Origin: JANWKQ01 sp040376605
Lineage (GTDB): Bacteria > Bacteroidota > Bacteroidia > CAIKAF01
DNA: 9,529 bases
Assembly: GCA_040376605.1 (NCBI GenBank)
Contig: JBEIQI010000107.1
Coordinates: 1 to 9,529 of the forward strand
Reading direction: 5' to 3'
The notes under the pieces are model-generated. The model was given only the letters and a program-made list of their open reading frames with translations, searched no databases and was not told the DNA's origin. Shown piece by piece: positions 1-6,187 of the stretch; the stretch's first letter is position 1, and the number at the start of each line of letters is the position of its first letter. A program made the position numbers and the translations under genes.

Positions 1-24
1 CCCAACACGTCAAAAAAAAAAAAC

Positions 25-54
25 TTGTCAGTAAAAAAGAAATCCGTACCTTTG
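25..54 (+). promoter_or_regulatory. Bacteroidota-type promoter, TTG-N19-TACCTTTG
   Basis: TTG at 25-27 (-33 element) is followed after exactly 19 bases by TACCTTTG at 47-54, a full match to the TAnnTTTG -7 element used by the primary sigma factor of Bacteroidota. A run of twelve A at 12-23 lies directly upstream and could act as an UP-like element. Transcription should start near 60 on the + strand. No + strand gene follows: the next feature is the hairpin at 76-105, and then the antisense of the 111-584 gene. The match is seen directly; activity is inferred. Confidence 0.65.
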
Positions 55-60
55 TATCAT

Positions 61-112
61 TAGGGTTGGTTTAGGAAAGGCGTTATCCATAGTGATAACG
101 CTTTTCTCTTTT
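61..112 (+). ncRNA. Candidate very short RNA (promoter then terminator)
   Basis: A transcript from the 25-54 promoter would begin near 61, carry about 15 unpaired G/T-rich bases (61-75), then fold into the hairpin at 76-105 and end in the T-rich tract 102-112. This gives an RNA of roughly 50 nt with no reading frame of note. Its 3' end would touch the stop codon of the opposing gene at 111. It does not match any RNA family I can recognise. It could instead be a promoter insulated by a terminator, or a leader that reads through as antisense. Confidence 0.28.
76..112. terminator. Hairpin terminator, possibly bidirectional
   Basis: The arms GCGTTATC (80-87) and GATAACGC (94-101) pair perfectly around a 6-base loop. 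The stem extends through A76-A78 with T103-T105 and a G79/T102 wobble. On the + strand it runs into TTTTCTCTTTT (102-112), a proper T-tract. On the - strand it lies about 6 nt past the TAA of the 111-584 gene, but the bases after the stem (CCTTTCC) are poorer in T. It therefore probably ends both the minus-strand mRNA and any + strand transcript, and looks better suited to the + strand. Confidence 0.7.
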
Positions 113-584
113 AGGGGTATGCCAAAAACTCCAATTCCGTTACATAGGTTGTTATATCTAACAAATATGTTTTCTCATTTACCTTGTATTGAAGCAACAC
201 TCCTTTTTTATTGGTATTATAACAAGGGATAATAATCTCTTGTTGTTGGTCTATTGTATATATCTGCTGGTGGTCGAATATCCTTAAGCCTTCCGAGAAC
301 CGTATATATAATGTATCCTGCTGTTTAAGAGCTTTTGAATTGTATTTAGCAAGATCATGACAATAACCCTCTGTCCATAGAGTGTCGAAAGTAATGGGGT
401 TTTTATTTAAAATTACCAGCACATTTACTGTATAATTTACCCCATGTACGCAGCAAATTCCGTCAGCCCAGCCCTGTCGGGTAGCGGAGGTAACGCTTAC
501 CTGTTGTGAAAATGCCGTTTGGCATATTAGCCCTATAACCAACATCAGGAGCATTCTTCTTGTTATTCTTCCTTGGTAATTCAT
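111..584 (-). CDS. Small exported protein of unknown function
   Basis: The product has 157 residues and I do not recognise its family. Residues 1-26 form a signal peptide: a basic n-region with Arg9-Arg10, a hydrophobic core 11-23, and a likely cleavage site after AFS before Gln27. This leaves a mature protein of about 131 residues, probably periplasmic or surface-bound. It carries four cysteines: a Cys44-Cys45 pair in a GICCVHG motif, Cys75 (GYCHD) and Cys121 (IPCYN). This pattern suggests two disulfides, or less likely a metal site. The rest alternates short hydrophobic and polar stretches, as in a small beta-rich domain. Met11 is an alternative start, but Met1 gives a better n-region. The gene is divergent from thrS with 53 bp between start codons, and a hairpin terminator follows its stop. 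I see no clear -7 element on its strand. Confidence 0.72.
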   Translation of the reverse strand: MNYQGRITRRMLLMLVIGLICQTAFSQQVSVTSATRQGWADGICCVHGVNYTVNVLVILNKNPITFDTLWTEGYCHDLAKYNSKALKQQDTLYIRFSEGLRIFDHQQIYTIDQQQEIIIPCYNTNKKGVLLQYKVNEKTYLLDITTYVTELEFLAYP

Positions 585-606
585 ACTATTTTCTCGGCTA
601 AATCAC

Positions 607-614
607 TATTTTTG
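607..614 (+). promoter_or_regulatory. Candidate -7 element for the thrS operon
   Basis: TATTTTTG matches TAnnTTTG. Transcription would begin near 620, giving thrS a leader of only about 18 nt with no space for a T-box or other riboswitch. No TTG lies at the expected 19-21 bp upstream (the nearest, 573-575, is 31 bp away), so only half of the promoter is supported. Confidence 0.45.
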
Positions 615-637
615 CAGTCCTTTAAAGTATTAAAGTC

Positions 638-2575
638 ATGATAAATATTACTTTTCCAGATGGTTCGGTTCGGGAATATGATCCCGGGATCACTCCCATC
701 GAAATCGCAAAGAACATTAGCCACGGTTTAGCTAAAAAAGTGCTCGTGGCCGAGATCAACAATGAACTTCATGAACTTAGTACACCTATCAATACTGATA
801 GTTCACTAAAATTATTGACCTGGGACGACAAGGCTGGCAAATCAGCCTTTTGGCATAGTTCTGCGCATGTTCTTGCCGAAGCGATTCAGGCCTTATATCC
901 CCATGCCAAATTTACCATTGGCCCGGCTGTAGAGAATGGATTTTATTATGATATAGATTTTGGAGGGACCTCCTTTACCTCCGATGATTTACCGAAAGTG
1001 GAGAATAAAATGATTGAGCTGGCCAAACAGAACAATCCTTTTAAATTATATCCTATTTCGAAGGCTGAAGCATTAGAATATTATAAGAAGAGAGAAAACC
1101 CTTATAAGGTTGAATTAATAGAAAACTTAACGGATGGTGATATTACCTTCTGTGATCAGGGTGCATTCACCGATTTATGTCGGGGTGGACATATTCCTGA
1201 TACTGGTTACATAAAAGCGGTAAAGCTGTTGAGCGTTGCAGGGGCATATTGGAGGGGTGATGAAAAAAACAAACAATTGACCAGGATTTATGGTATCTCA
1301 TTTCCGAAAAAAGAGGAACTGGATCATTACTTATCGATGCTGGAAGAGGCCAAAAAGAGAGATCACCGAAAGCTTGGACAGGAATTAGGATTATTTACTT
1401 TTTCTCATAAAGTGGGAAAAGGTCTTCCATTATGGCTTCCAAAAGGCACCGATTTAAGGGAGAGGTTGGAGCGGTTTATGCGTGAAGCACAAAAGAAGGC
1501 AGGATATCTTCAAGTTATAACACCTCATATTGGGAGCAAGGAGTTGTATGTAACCAGTGGACATTGGGATAAATATGGAAAGGATAGTTTCCAGCCCATT
1601 AATACGCCGGAAGAAGGAGAGCTATTTATTTTAAAGCCCATGAACTGCCCTCATCACTGTGAAATTTATAAGGCAGAACCAAGATCCTATAAAGATTTAC
1701 CATTAAGGTTAGCTGAATTTGGGACGGTTTATCGATATGAGCAAAGTGGAGAGTTACATGGATTAACCCGAGTAAGAGGATTTACCCAGGATGATGCACA
1801 TATATTTTGCCGCGAAGATCAAGTTAAGGAAGAGTTCATGAAGGTAATCGATTTGGTGTTATTTGTATTCAAATCCTTAAAGTTTGAGAATTTTACAGCT
1901 CAAGTATCATTAAGGGACAAAGTAAACAGGGAGAAATATATTGGCAGTGAAGAAAATTGGGATAAGGCCGAAAAAGGGATCCAAGAGGCTGCAGCTGAAA
2001 AAGGGCTTCCAATTATTATTGAGTATGGAGAGGCTGCTTTTTACGGTCCTAAATTAGACTTTATGGTTCGTGATGCCATCGGAAGAAGTTGGCAATTGGG
2101 TACAATTCAGGTAGATTATAACCTACCAGAAAGGTTCGAATTGGAATATACAGGCTCTGATAATCAGAAACATAGGCCTGTAATGATTCATCGTGCACCT
2201 TTTGGGTCGTTAGAAAGATTTATTGCTGTTTTAACGGAACATTGTGCCGGAGATTTCCCATTATGGCTTACTCCAGTTCAGGTAGCCGTGTTACCAATTA
2301 GCGAGAAGTTCAATGATTATTCACAAAAAGTTGTTGATTTCCTTAAAAATTCCGAAATTCGCACCTCCTTTGACGAAAGGGCTGAAAAAATAGGAAAGAA
2401 AATCAGAGAAAGTGAAATGCAGAAAATGCCGTTCATGCTGGTTATAGGAGAGAAAGAAGCTTCAGAGAATATGGTATCCGTAAGAGAAAGAGGCAAGGGT
2501 GATATAGGTACTATGAGTTATGAAGATTTTGCAAAGCTGATCGATCAAAGAGTAAAAGAGAATTTTAACCAATAA
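638..2575 (+). CDS. thrS: Threonyl-tRNA synthetase
   Basis: This cytoplasmic class II synthetase activates threonine with ATP and charges tRNA-Thr. The 645-residue length matches full-length bacterial ThrRS (E. coli 642). Domains run in the usual order: TGS (1-61); editing domain (about 65-225) with the hydrolytic HxxxH at His73/His77 and CxxxH at Cys181/His185, which removes serine from tRNA-Thr; catalytic core (about 245-540); and anticodon-binding domain (about 545-640). The active-site zinc ligands are Cys337 (in MNCPHH), His388 (in DDAHIF) and His518 (in MIHRAPFG). Motif 2 is near 357-371 and motif 3 near 523-535. All key residues are present, so both charging and editing should work. 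The start ATG has no Shine-Dalgarno sequence. It is the first gene of the thrS-infC-rpmI-rplT operon; infC begins 14 nt after its stop. Confidence 0.98.
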   Translation: MINITFPDGSVREYDPGITPIEIAKNISHGLAKKVLVAEINNELHELSTPINTDSSLKLLTWDDKAGKSAFWHSSAHVLAEAIQALYPHAKFTIGPAVENGFYYDIDFGGTSFTSDDLPKVENKMIELAKQNNPFKLYPISKAEALEYYKKRENPYKVELIENLTDGDITFCDQGAFTDLCRGGHIPDTGYIKAVKLLSVAGAYWRGDEKNKQLTRIYGISFPKKEELDHYLSMLEEAKKRDHRKLGQELGLFTFSHKVGKGLPLWLPKGTDLRERLERFMREAQKKAGYLQVITPHIGSKELYVTSGHWDKYGKDSFQPINTPEEGELFILKPMNCPHHCEIYKAEPRSYKDLPLRLAEFGTVYRYEQSGELHGLTRVRGFTQDDAHIFCREDQVKEEFMKVIDLVLFVFKSLKFENFTAQVSLRDKVNREKYIGSEENWDKAEKGIQEAAAEKGLPIIIEYGEAAFYGPKLDFMVRDAIGRSWQLGTIQVDYNLPERFELEYTGSDNQKHRPVMIHRAPFGSLERFIAVLTEHCAGDFPLWLTPVQVAVLPISEKFNDYSQKVVDFLKNSEIRTSFDERAEKIGKKIRESEMQKMPFMLVIGEKEASENMVSVRERGKGDIGTMSYEDFAKLIDQRVKENFNQ

Positions 2576-2578
2576 AAT

Positions 2579-2592
2579 AGGAGGTCAATATT
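2579..2592 (+). promoter_or_regulatory. Strong Shine-Dalgarno plus ATT start codon of infC
   Basis: AGGAGGT at 2579-2585 is a 7-base complement to the 16S anti-Shine-Dalgarno. It sits 5 nt (counted from AGGAGG) ahead of the in-frame ATT at 2590-2592. An in-frame TAG at 2578-2580 closes the frame upstream, and no ATG, GTG or TTG occurs in frame before 2725. ATT is therefore the only start that gives a complete IF3. No other gene in this window has a comparable SD. E. coli infC also starts with AUU, which lets IF3 repress its own translation by rejecting that codon; the same control is inferred here. Confidence 0.85.
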
Positions 2593-3159
2593 TTAGAAAA
2601 GAAGCCGTTTAATCCTAACTTCAAGAGGGATTTTAACAGGGGTAAAAAGGAGGATGAGCATAAGGTAAACGAAAGAATTCGTGCACCTAAAGTTCGTGTT
2701 GTTGGAGACGATATAGAATCGGAAGTAATGGATATTGCAGATGCAATTAGGTTAGCCGAAGACAAGGGATTGGATTTAGTGGAAATCTCTCCAAATGCAG
2801 AACCACCGGTTTGTAAGATTATTGACTATAAAAAGTTTTTATACGAACATAAGCGTAAGCAAAAAGAAATAAAGGCGAAAGCCACCAAAGTGATCATTAA
2901 GGAGATCCGCTTCGGGCCACAAACTGACGATCATGATTTCAATTTCAAATTGAATCATGCTAAAAAGTTTCTAGCTGACGGAGCCAAAGTAAAAGCTTAC
3001 GTATTCTTCAAAGGACGCAGTATTGTGTTCAAAGAACAAGGAGAAGTACTGTTGCTTAAATTTGCACAGGAACTCGAAGAATACGGAAAGGTAGAGGCAC
3101 TACCAAAGCTGGAGGGTAAGAAAATGATCATGCTGGTGACTCCCAAAAAGAAAAAATAG
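2590..3159 (+). CDS. infC: Translation initiation factor IF-3, ATT start
   Basis: IF3 binds the 30S subunit, blocks premature 50S joining, and proofreads the start codon and initiator tRNA. Read from ATT at 2590, the protein has 189 residues, the normal size. After a basic, disordered extension (1-24) comes the N-terminal domain, opening with VNERIRAPKVRVVG (26-39) and containing the family signature LVEISPN..PPVCKI (63-78). A charged linker helix (about 80-100) leads to the C-terminal domain, which holds EIRFGPQ (105-111) and FFKGR (139-143). The first in-frame ATG (2725-2727) encodes residue 46 or 47 of this frame, and starting there would cut away about a quarter of the protein, including the conserved VNERIRAP segment, so I reject it. 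The gene lies between thrS and rpmI, 32 nt upstream of rpmI. It is probably autoregulated at initiation through the AUU codon. Confidence 0.95.
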   Translation: MLEKKPFNPNFKRDFNRGKKEDEHKVNERIRAPKVRVVGDDIESEVMDIADAIRLAEDKGLDLVEISPNAEPPVCKIIDYKKFLYEHKRKQKEIKAKATKVIIKEIRFGPQTDDHDFNFKLNHAKKFLADGAKVKAYVFFKGRSIVFKEQGEVLLLKFAQELEEYGKVEALPKLEGKKMIMLVTPKKKK

Positions 3160-3191
3160 TACAAAAGTTTAATCCTTAAAATTCAGGGACA

Positions 3192-3386
3192 ATGCCAAAG
3201 ATGAAGAGAAACTCCAGCGCCAAGAAGCGTTTTCAAGTAACGGGTTCTGGAAAAATCAAAAGAAAACACGCCTATAAAAGGCACATTCTTACCAAGAAAT
3301 CTATTAAAAGAAAAAGAGCTTTAGGGCACGATGCTTTAGTAAGTCCTGGTGATACCAAGAATGTAAAATTAATGTTGTTAAGTTAA
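3192..3386 (+). CDS. rpmI: 50S ribosomal protein bL35
   Basis: A small basic protein of the large ribosomal subunit, 64 residues, the standard size. The family N-terminus MPKMKRNSSAKKRF is intact, followed by the VTGSGKIKR segment (16-24) and the Lys/Arg-rich HILTKKSIKRKR stretch (31-42) that contacts 23S rRNA. The start is preceded by an A-rich stretch (CAGGGACA) with no real SD, unlike infC. It is third in the operon, 19 nt before rplT. The 32-nt infC-rpmI gap is too short for an L20-type mRNA leader and shows no hairpin. Confidence 0.97.
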   Translation: MPKMKRNSSAKKRFQVTGSGKIKRKHAYKRHILTKKSIKRKRALGHDALVSPGDTKNVKLMLLS

Positions 3387-3405
3387 AAATTAAAATCAAA
3401 GACAA

Positions 3406-3750
3406 ATGCCACGTTCAGCAAACAAAGTAGCCTCAAGAGCACGCAAGAAAAAAGTGCTTAAACTGGCCAAAGGTTCTTTTGGCCGCAGAAAAAACGTGTG
3501 GACAGTTGCCAAAAACTCTGTTGAAAAAGGCTTAGGCTATGCCTACAGAGATCGTAAAGCAAAAAAACGTACATTCCGTTCTTTATGGATTCAACGTATT
3601 AATGCAGCGGCACGTACTCATGGAATGAGCTATTCAGAGTTCATGGGTAAGATCCACCAATCAGGAATTGAAATTAATCGTAAAACCCTAGCGGATTTAG
3701 CGATGAACAATCCTGAAGCTTTTAAAGCAGTGGTTGAGAAAATTAAATAA
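3406..3750 (+). CDS. rplT: 50S ribosomal protein bL20
   Basis: bL20 binds 23S rRNA early and is needed for 50S assembly. At 114 residues it is within the usual 114-120. The long basic N-terminal extension (1-60) that threads into rRNA is present, followed by the signature region KRTFRSLWIQRINAAAR (54-70) and the globular domain with SYSEFMGKI (75-83) and NRKTLADLA (91-99). The start has no SD; it follows the A-rich CAAAGACAA. It is the last gene of the operon; the hairpin at 3761-3787 and the terminator at 3829-3854 follow. In E. coli and Bacillus L20 represses its own mRNA; I see no equivalent binding structure here, so its control is unknown. Confidence 0.97.
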   Translation: MPRSANKVASRARKKKVLKLAKGSFGRRKNVWTVAKNSVEKGLGYAYRDRKAKKRTFRSLWIQRINAAARTHGMSYSEFMGKIHQSGIEINRKTLADLAMNNPEAFKAVVEKIK

Positions 3751-3760
3751 TACCAAAGAT

Positions 3761-3787
3761 GCTAAGAAATGGTTTTCCATTTCAAGC
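3761..3787 (+). other. Stem-loop just after rplT, not a terminator
   Basis: GAAATGG (3766-3772) and CCATTTC (3777-3783) pair perfectly around a TTTT loop. Beyond a small A-only internal loop, GCT (3761-3763) pairs with AGC (3785-3787). No T-run follows, so it is unlikely to end transcription by itself. It could protect the mRNA 3' end. CCATT (3777-3781) could alternatively pair with AATGG (3793-3797), so two folds compete. Confidence 0.5.
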
Positions 3788-3828
3788 GTTTCAATGGTGT
3801 AAATTTCAATCAAAATCTTTTTTAAAAT

Positions 3829-3854
3829 GGGAATCATTTTGGTTCCCTTTTTTT
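3829..3854 (+). terminator. Intrinsic terminator of the thrS-rplT operon
   Basis: GGGAATCA (3829-3836) pairs with TGGTTCCC (3840-3847), including one T/G wobble, around a TTT loop. Seven T follow at 3848-3854, and a second T-run lies at 3862-3868. It sits 78 nt past the rplT stop and separates the operon from the peptidase gene. Confidence 0.85.
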
Positions 3855-3953
3855 GTTTTCATTTTTTTGACGGACTATACTATGCTCAGGGCGAAGGTCA
3901 CTAGCAACTGTCAATTTGAATTATACGGTGGGATTAATTTGTAAATTTATCTT

Positions 3954-5585
3954 ATGAAAAGAATTCTATTCATCATTTTTATTCTTACCTCTTCATCGGT
4001 CATAGCACAAACGTATACTCATGCCGATTCATTGAGAGGTGGACTTCGTCCCGAAAGAACAGCTTATAATATTTATTATTATGATCTCGATTTAAATGTT
4101 GATATCACAAATAAGTTTATCAGTGGTTCGGTAATTATTTATTTTGAAATTATTGACCCAGAAGTGAATAAAATGCAAATCGACCTTTTTAATAATATGA
4201 AAGTTAATTCCATTACAGATGCTAATGGAAATCAACTAATATATACACGTGACGCAAATGCTATTTTTATTGAAAGAAATAATTTGGCTAAAAAAAATGA
4301 AAAATCCTGGATTAAGGTCGATTATGAAGGGATACCTACTACTGCAAAAAATGCACCCTGGGATGGAGGTTTTGTTTGGAAGAAAGATAAAAATGGGAAT
4401 CCTTGGGTTGCCGTTGCTTGCCAAGGAGTGGGGGCAAGTCTTTGGTGGCCTTGTAAAGATGATCAGTCTGATGAAGCCGATAGTGTAAAGATTTCTGTAA
4501 TGGTTCCTTCGGGTTTACAAGTCATTTCAAATGGGAATCTTCGTTCCCAATCCACCTTCGAAGACAAAGTGAAGTTCGAATGGTTTGTTAGTTATCCGAT
4601 CAATAACTATAATGTTTCCATTAATATTGGGAAATATGTAAATTTTAATGAAAAGTATAAAGGGGTTGAAGCAACCTATGATTTGGATTATTATGTGTTG
4701 GATTATAATCTTGAAAAAGCCCAAAAACATTTTAAACAAGTGGTTCCTATGTTAAACGCATTCGAAAAAACGTTGGGGCCTTATCCATTTCCACGTGATG
4801 GTTATGCACTTATTGAAACTCCTTATTTGGGAATGGAGCATCAAAGTGGAATAGCCTATGGAAATAAATTTCAAAAGGGATATGATGGTACCGAACGTTC
4901 GGGCCTACCAATGGGTTTTGATTTTATCATTGTGCATGAAAGTGGACATGAATATTGGGGAAACAATGTAGGCTCTAAAGATGTTGCTGATATGTGGATT
5001 CATGAAGGTTTTTGCACTTATAGTGAAGCACTCTATGTAGAAGAATTATATGGAGCAGACACCGCTTTGGCTTATTGTAATGCCTGGAAACTTTTGGTTA
5101 GCAATGATGCACCAATTGTTGGGGATTATGGAGTAGGAAACGAAGGGTCTGGAGATATGTATAATAAAGGGGCCTTGATGTTACATACACTCCGATGGTT
5201 GGTGAATGATGACAAAAAATGGTTTGCCATGTTAAAGAATATTCAAAAAGATTTTCGTTTTAAAGTGGTTTCCGGAGACGAGTTAATTAAATATATAAAT
5301 AAACAATTGGGTATGGATTATACCTGGCTTTTTGATCAATATTTAAAAAATGCCGATCCTCCTTTTTTAAAATATGAATTATACCAAAATGGGAATGATT
5401 TGGAAGTAACGATATACTGGACCAATGTTTCTAATCAATTTAAACTACCATTATCCATTGATCTTGGTAATGGGAAGTGTAAAAAAGTAGAGGTCACCAA
5501 TCAGCCTCAGAAGATTCTTTTGAAAAAAATGAAACTACGCAATTTTAAAGTAGACGATCAACATGCGTATTTTTTGGTAAAGTAG
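3954..5585 (+). CDS. Exported M1-family zinc metallopeptidase
   Basis: This is probably a periplasmic or surface aminopeptidase that trims peptides from the N-terminus. Residues 1-18 are a signal peptide (MKR, hydrophobic core, cleavage near VIA before Gln19). Domain I, a beta saddle, covers about 35-235. The catalytic domain (about 236-465) has the zinc motif HESGH (His328, Glu329, His332), and Glu351 follows after exactly 18 residues, the M1 spacing. A transition-state Tyr is likely Tyr403 in MYNKGA. The GAMEN substrate motif appears as GMEHQ (293-297), so Asn is replaced by His. Residues about 466-543 look like the beta-sandwich third domain, and the large helical fourth domain of long M1 enzymes is absent, giving 543 residues. 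There is no C-terminal sorting domain. No SD is present and no canonical promoter was found between 3855 and 3953. It converges with the YceI gene over a 30-bp gap without a clear terminator. Confidence 0.9.
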   Translation: MKRILFIIFILTSSSVIAQTYTHADSLRGGLRPERTAYNIYYYDLDLNVDITNKFISGSVIIYFEIIDPEVNKMQIDLFNNMKVNSITDANGNQLIYTRDANAIFIERNNLAKKNEKSWIKVDYEGIPTTAKNAPWDGGFVWKKDKNGNPWVAVACQGVGASLWWPCKDDQSDEADSVKISVMVPSGLQVISNGNLRSQSTFEDKVKFEWFVSYPINNYNVSINIGKYVNFNEKYKGVEATYDLDYYVLDYNLEKAQKHFKQVVPMLNAFEKTLGPYPFPRDGYALIETPYLGMEHQSGIAYGNKFQKGYDGTERSGLPMGFDFIIVHESGHEYWGNNVGSKDVADMWIHEGFCTYSEALYVEELYGADTALAYCNAWKLLVSNDAPIVGDYGVGNEGSGDMYNKGALMLHTLRWLVNDDKKWFAMLKNIQKDFRFKVVSGDELIKYINKQLGMDYTWLFDQYLKNADPPFLKYELYQNGNDLEVTIYWTNVSNQFKLPLSIDLGNGKCKKVEVTNQPQKILLKKMKLRNFKVDDQHAYFLVK

Positions 5586-5615
5586 TGATAGCAATTTGGC
5601 TAAATAAACTTCAGC

Positions 5616-6146
5616 TTACTGATACACCGGAACAAATAAAGAGATCTTAACGGTATTCCCCATTACAACACCACTTTCACCCACTCCATATTCAACTCTA
5701 TCGATAGAAAATTCTGATTTAAATAGACCTTTTGTAGCATCTGCCTCAACAAAAGAGAATGGAATGGTAACCGTTTTAGTAACTGCTTTAATGGTTAGGT
5801 TAGCTTCCATGGAATAATCATTCCCTTCCTTTTTTATACTTTTAGAAGTTAAAGTCATTTTTGGATAGGTAGGTGCATCAAAAAAATCAGCATTTTTTAA
5901 ATGCTTATCTCTACCGCTGTTTTCGGTACTTATGGTATTTACATCTACACTACCGGTAATAGTTGAGTGTGATAAATCATTTGGATCGAAATGAATAGTG
6001 CCTGCCAAACCACCTAATGAACCCGAAACCCATGAACCTGCATTTTTAATTTTAAAGGTTACCGTGCTGGTATCCGTCTTAATTTTCCATGCAGGCACTG
6101 TAAATGCTAAAAAGATAATTGGTAAAGCAAAAAGAATTCGTTTCAT
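5616..6146 (-). CDS. YceI family protein, exported lipocalin-like
   Basis: YceI proteins form a beta barrel that, in the known structures, holds a polyisoprenoid chain; their cellular role is poorly defined. The 176-residue product starts with a signal peptide (1-19, cleavage after VPA), so the mature protein is periplasmic. The family pattern is clear: the strand opening WKIKTDTSTVTFKI (20-33), the conserved GRDKHLKNADFFD (78-90) followed by PTYPKMTLTS (92-101), then LTIKAVTKTVTIPF (117-130) and the closing IDRVEYGVG (148-156). It lies 41 nt downstream of the radical SAM gene on the same strand, with no terminator between them, so the two may be co-transcribed. No clear -7 element lies in the 41-nt gap, which fits read-through. 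The start is set by the signal peptide. Confidence 0.93.
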   Translation of the reverse strand: MKRILFALPIIFLAFTVPAWKIKTDTSTVTFKIKNAGSWVSGSLGGLAGTIHFDPNDLSHSTITGSVDVNTISTENSGRDKHLKNADFFDAPTYPKMTLTSKSIKKEGNDYSMEANLTIKAVTKTVTIPFSFVEADATKGLFKSEFSIDRVEYGVGESGVVMGNTVKISLFVPVYQ

Positions 6147-6187
6147 GTTTTATAATTTATAGGATTAATTCAATAATGATGCCATAA

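Noticed and set aside
2565..2765. Minus-strand ORF of 66 codons over the thrS-infC junction
   Set aside because: It is antisense to the conserved IF3 N-terminus, and its composition is that of a shadow frame.
2728..3159. infC started at its first in-frame ATG
   Set aside because: This would remove the conserved N-terminal IF3 segment, which is encoded in frame from 2590 and preceded by a strong SD.
3160..3191. L20-type autoregulatory leader upstream of rpmI
   Set aside because: The gap is only 32 nt and shows no stem-loop resembling the known L20-binding structures.
3759..3944. Plus-strand ORF of 61 codons between rplT and the peptidase gene
   Set aside because: It spans the rplT terminator hairpin and T-tract, has a Phe-rich low-complexity translation from T-runs, and has no recognisable features.
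3934..3949. TTAATTTG / TAAATTTA as a promoter for the M1 peptidase
   Set aside because: Each differs from TAnnTTTG by one base, the TTG at 3916-3918 is at the wrong distance (15 or 23 bp), and the implied transcript would start within a few bases of the ATG or in it.
5586..5615. Possible shared terminator between the convergent M1 and YceI genes
   Set aside because: Only a 4-bp stem (TAGC 5589-5592 with GCTA 5599-5602) and no T-tract on either strand.
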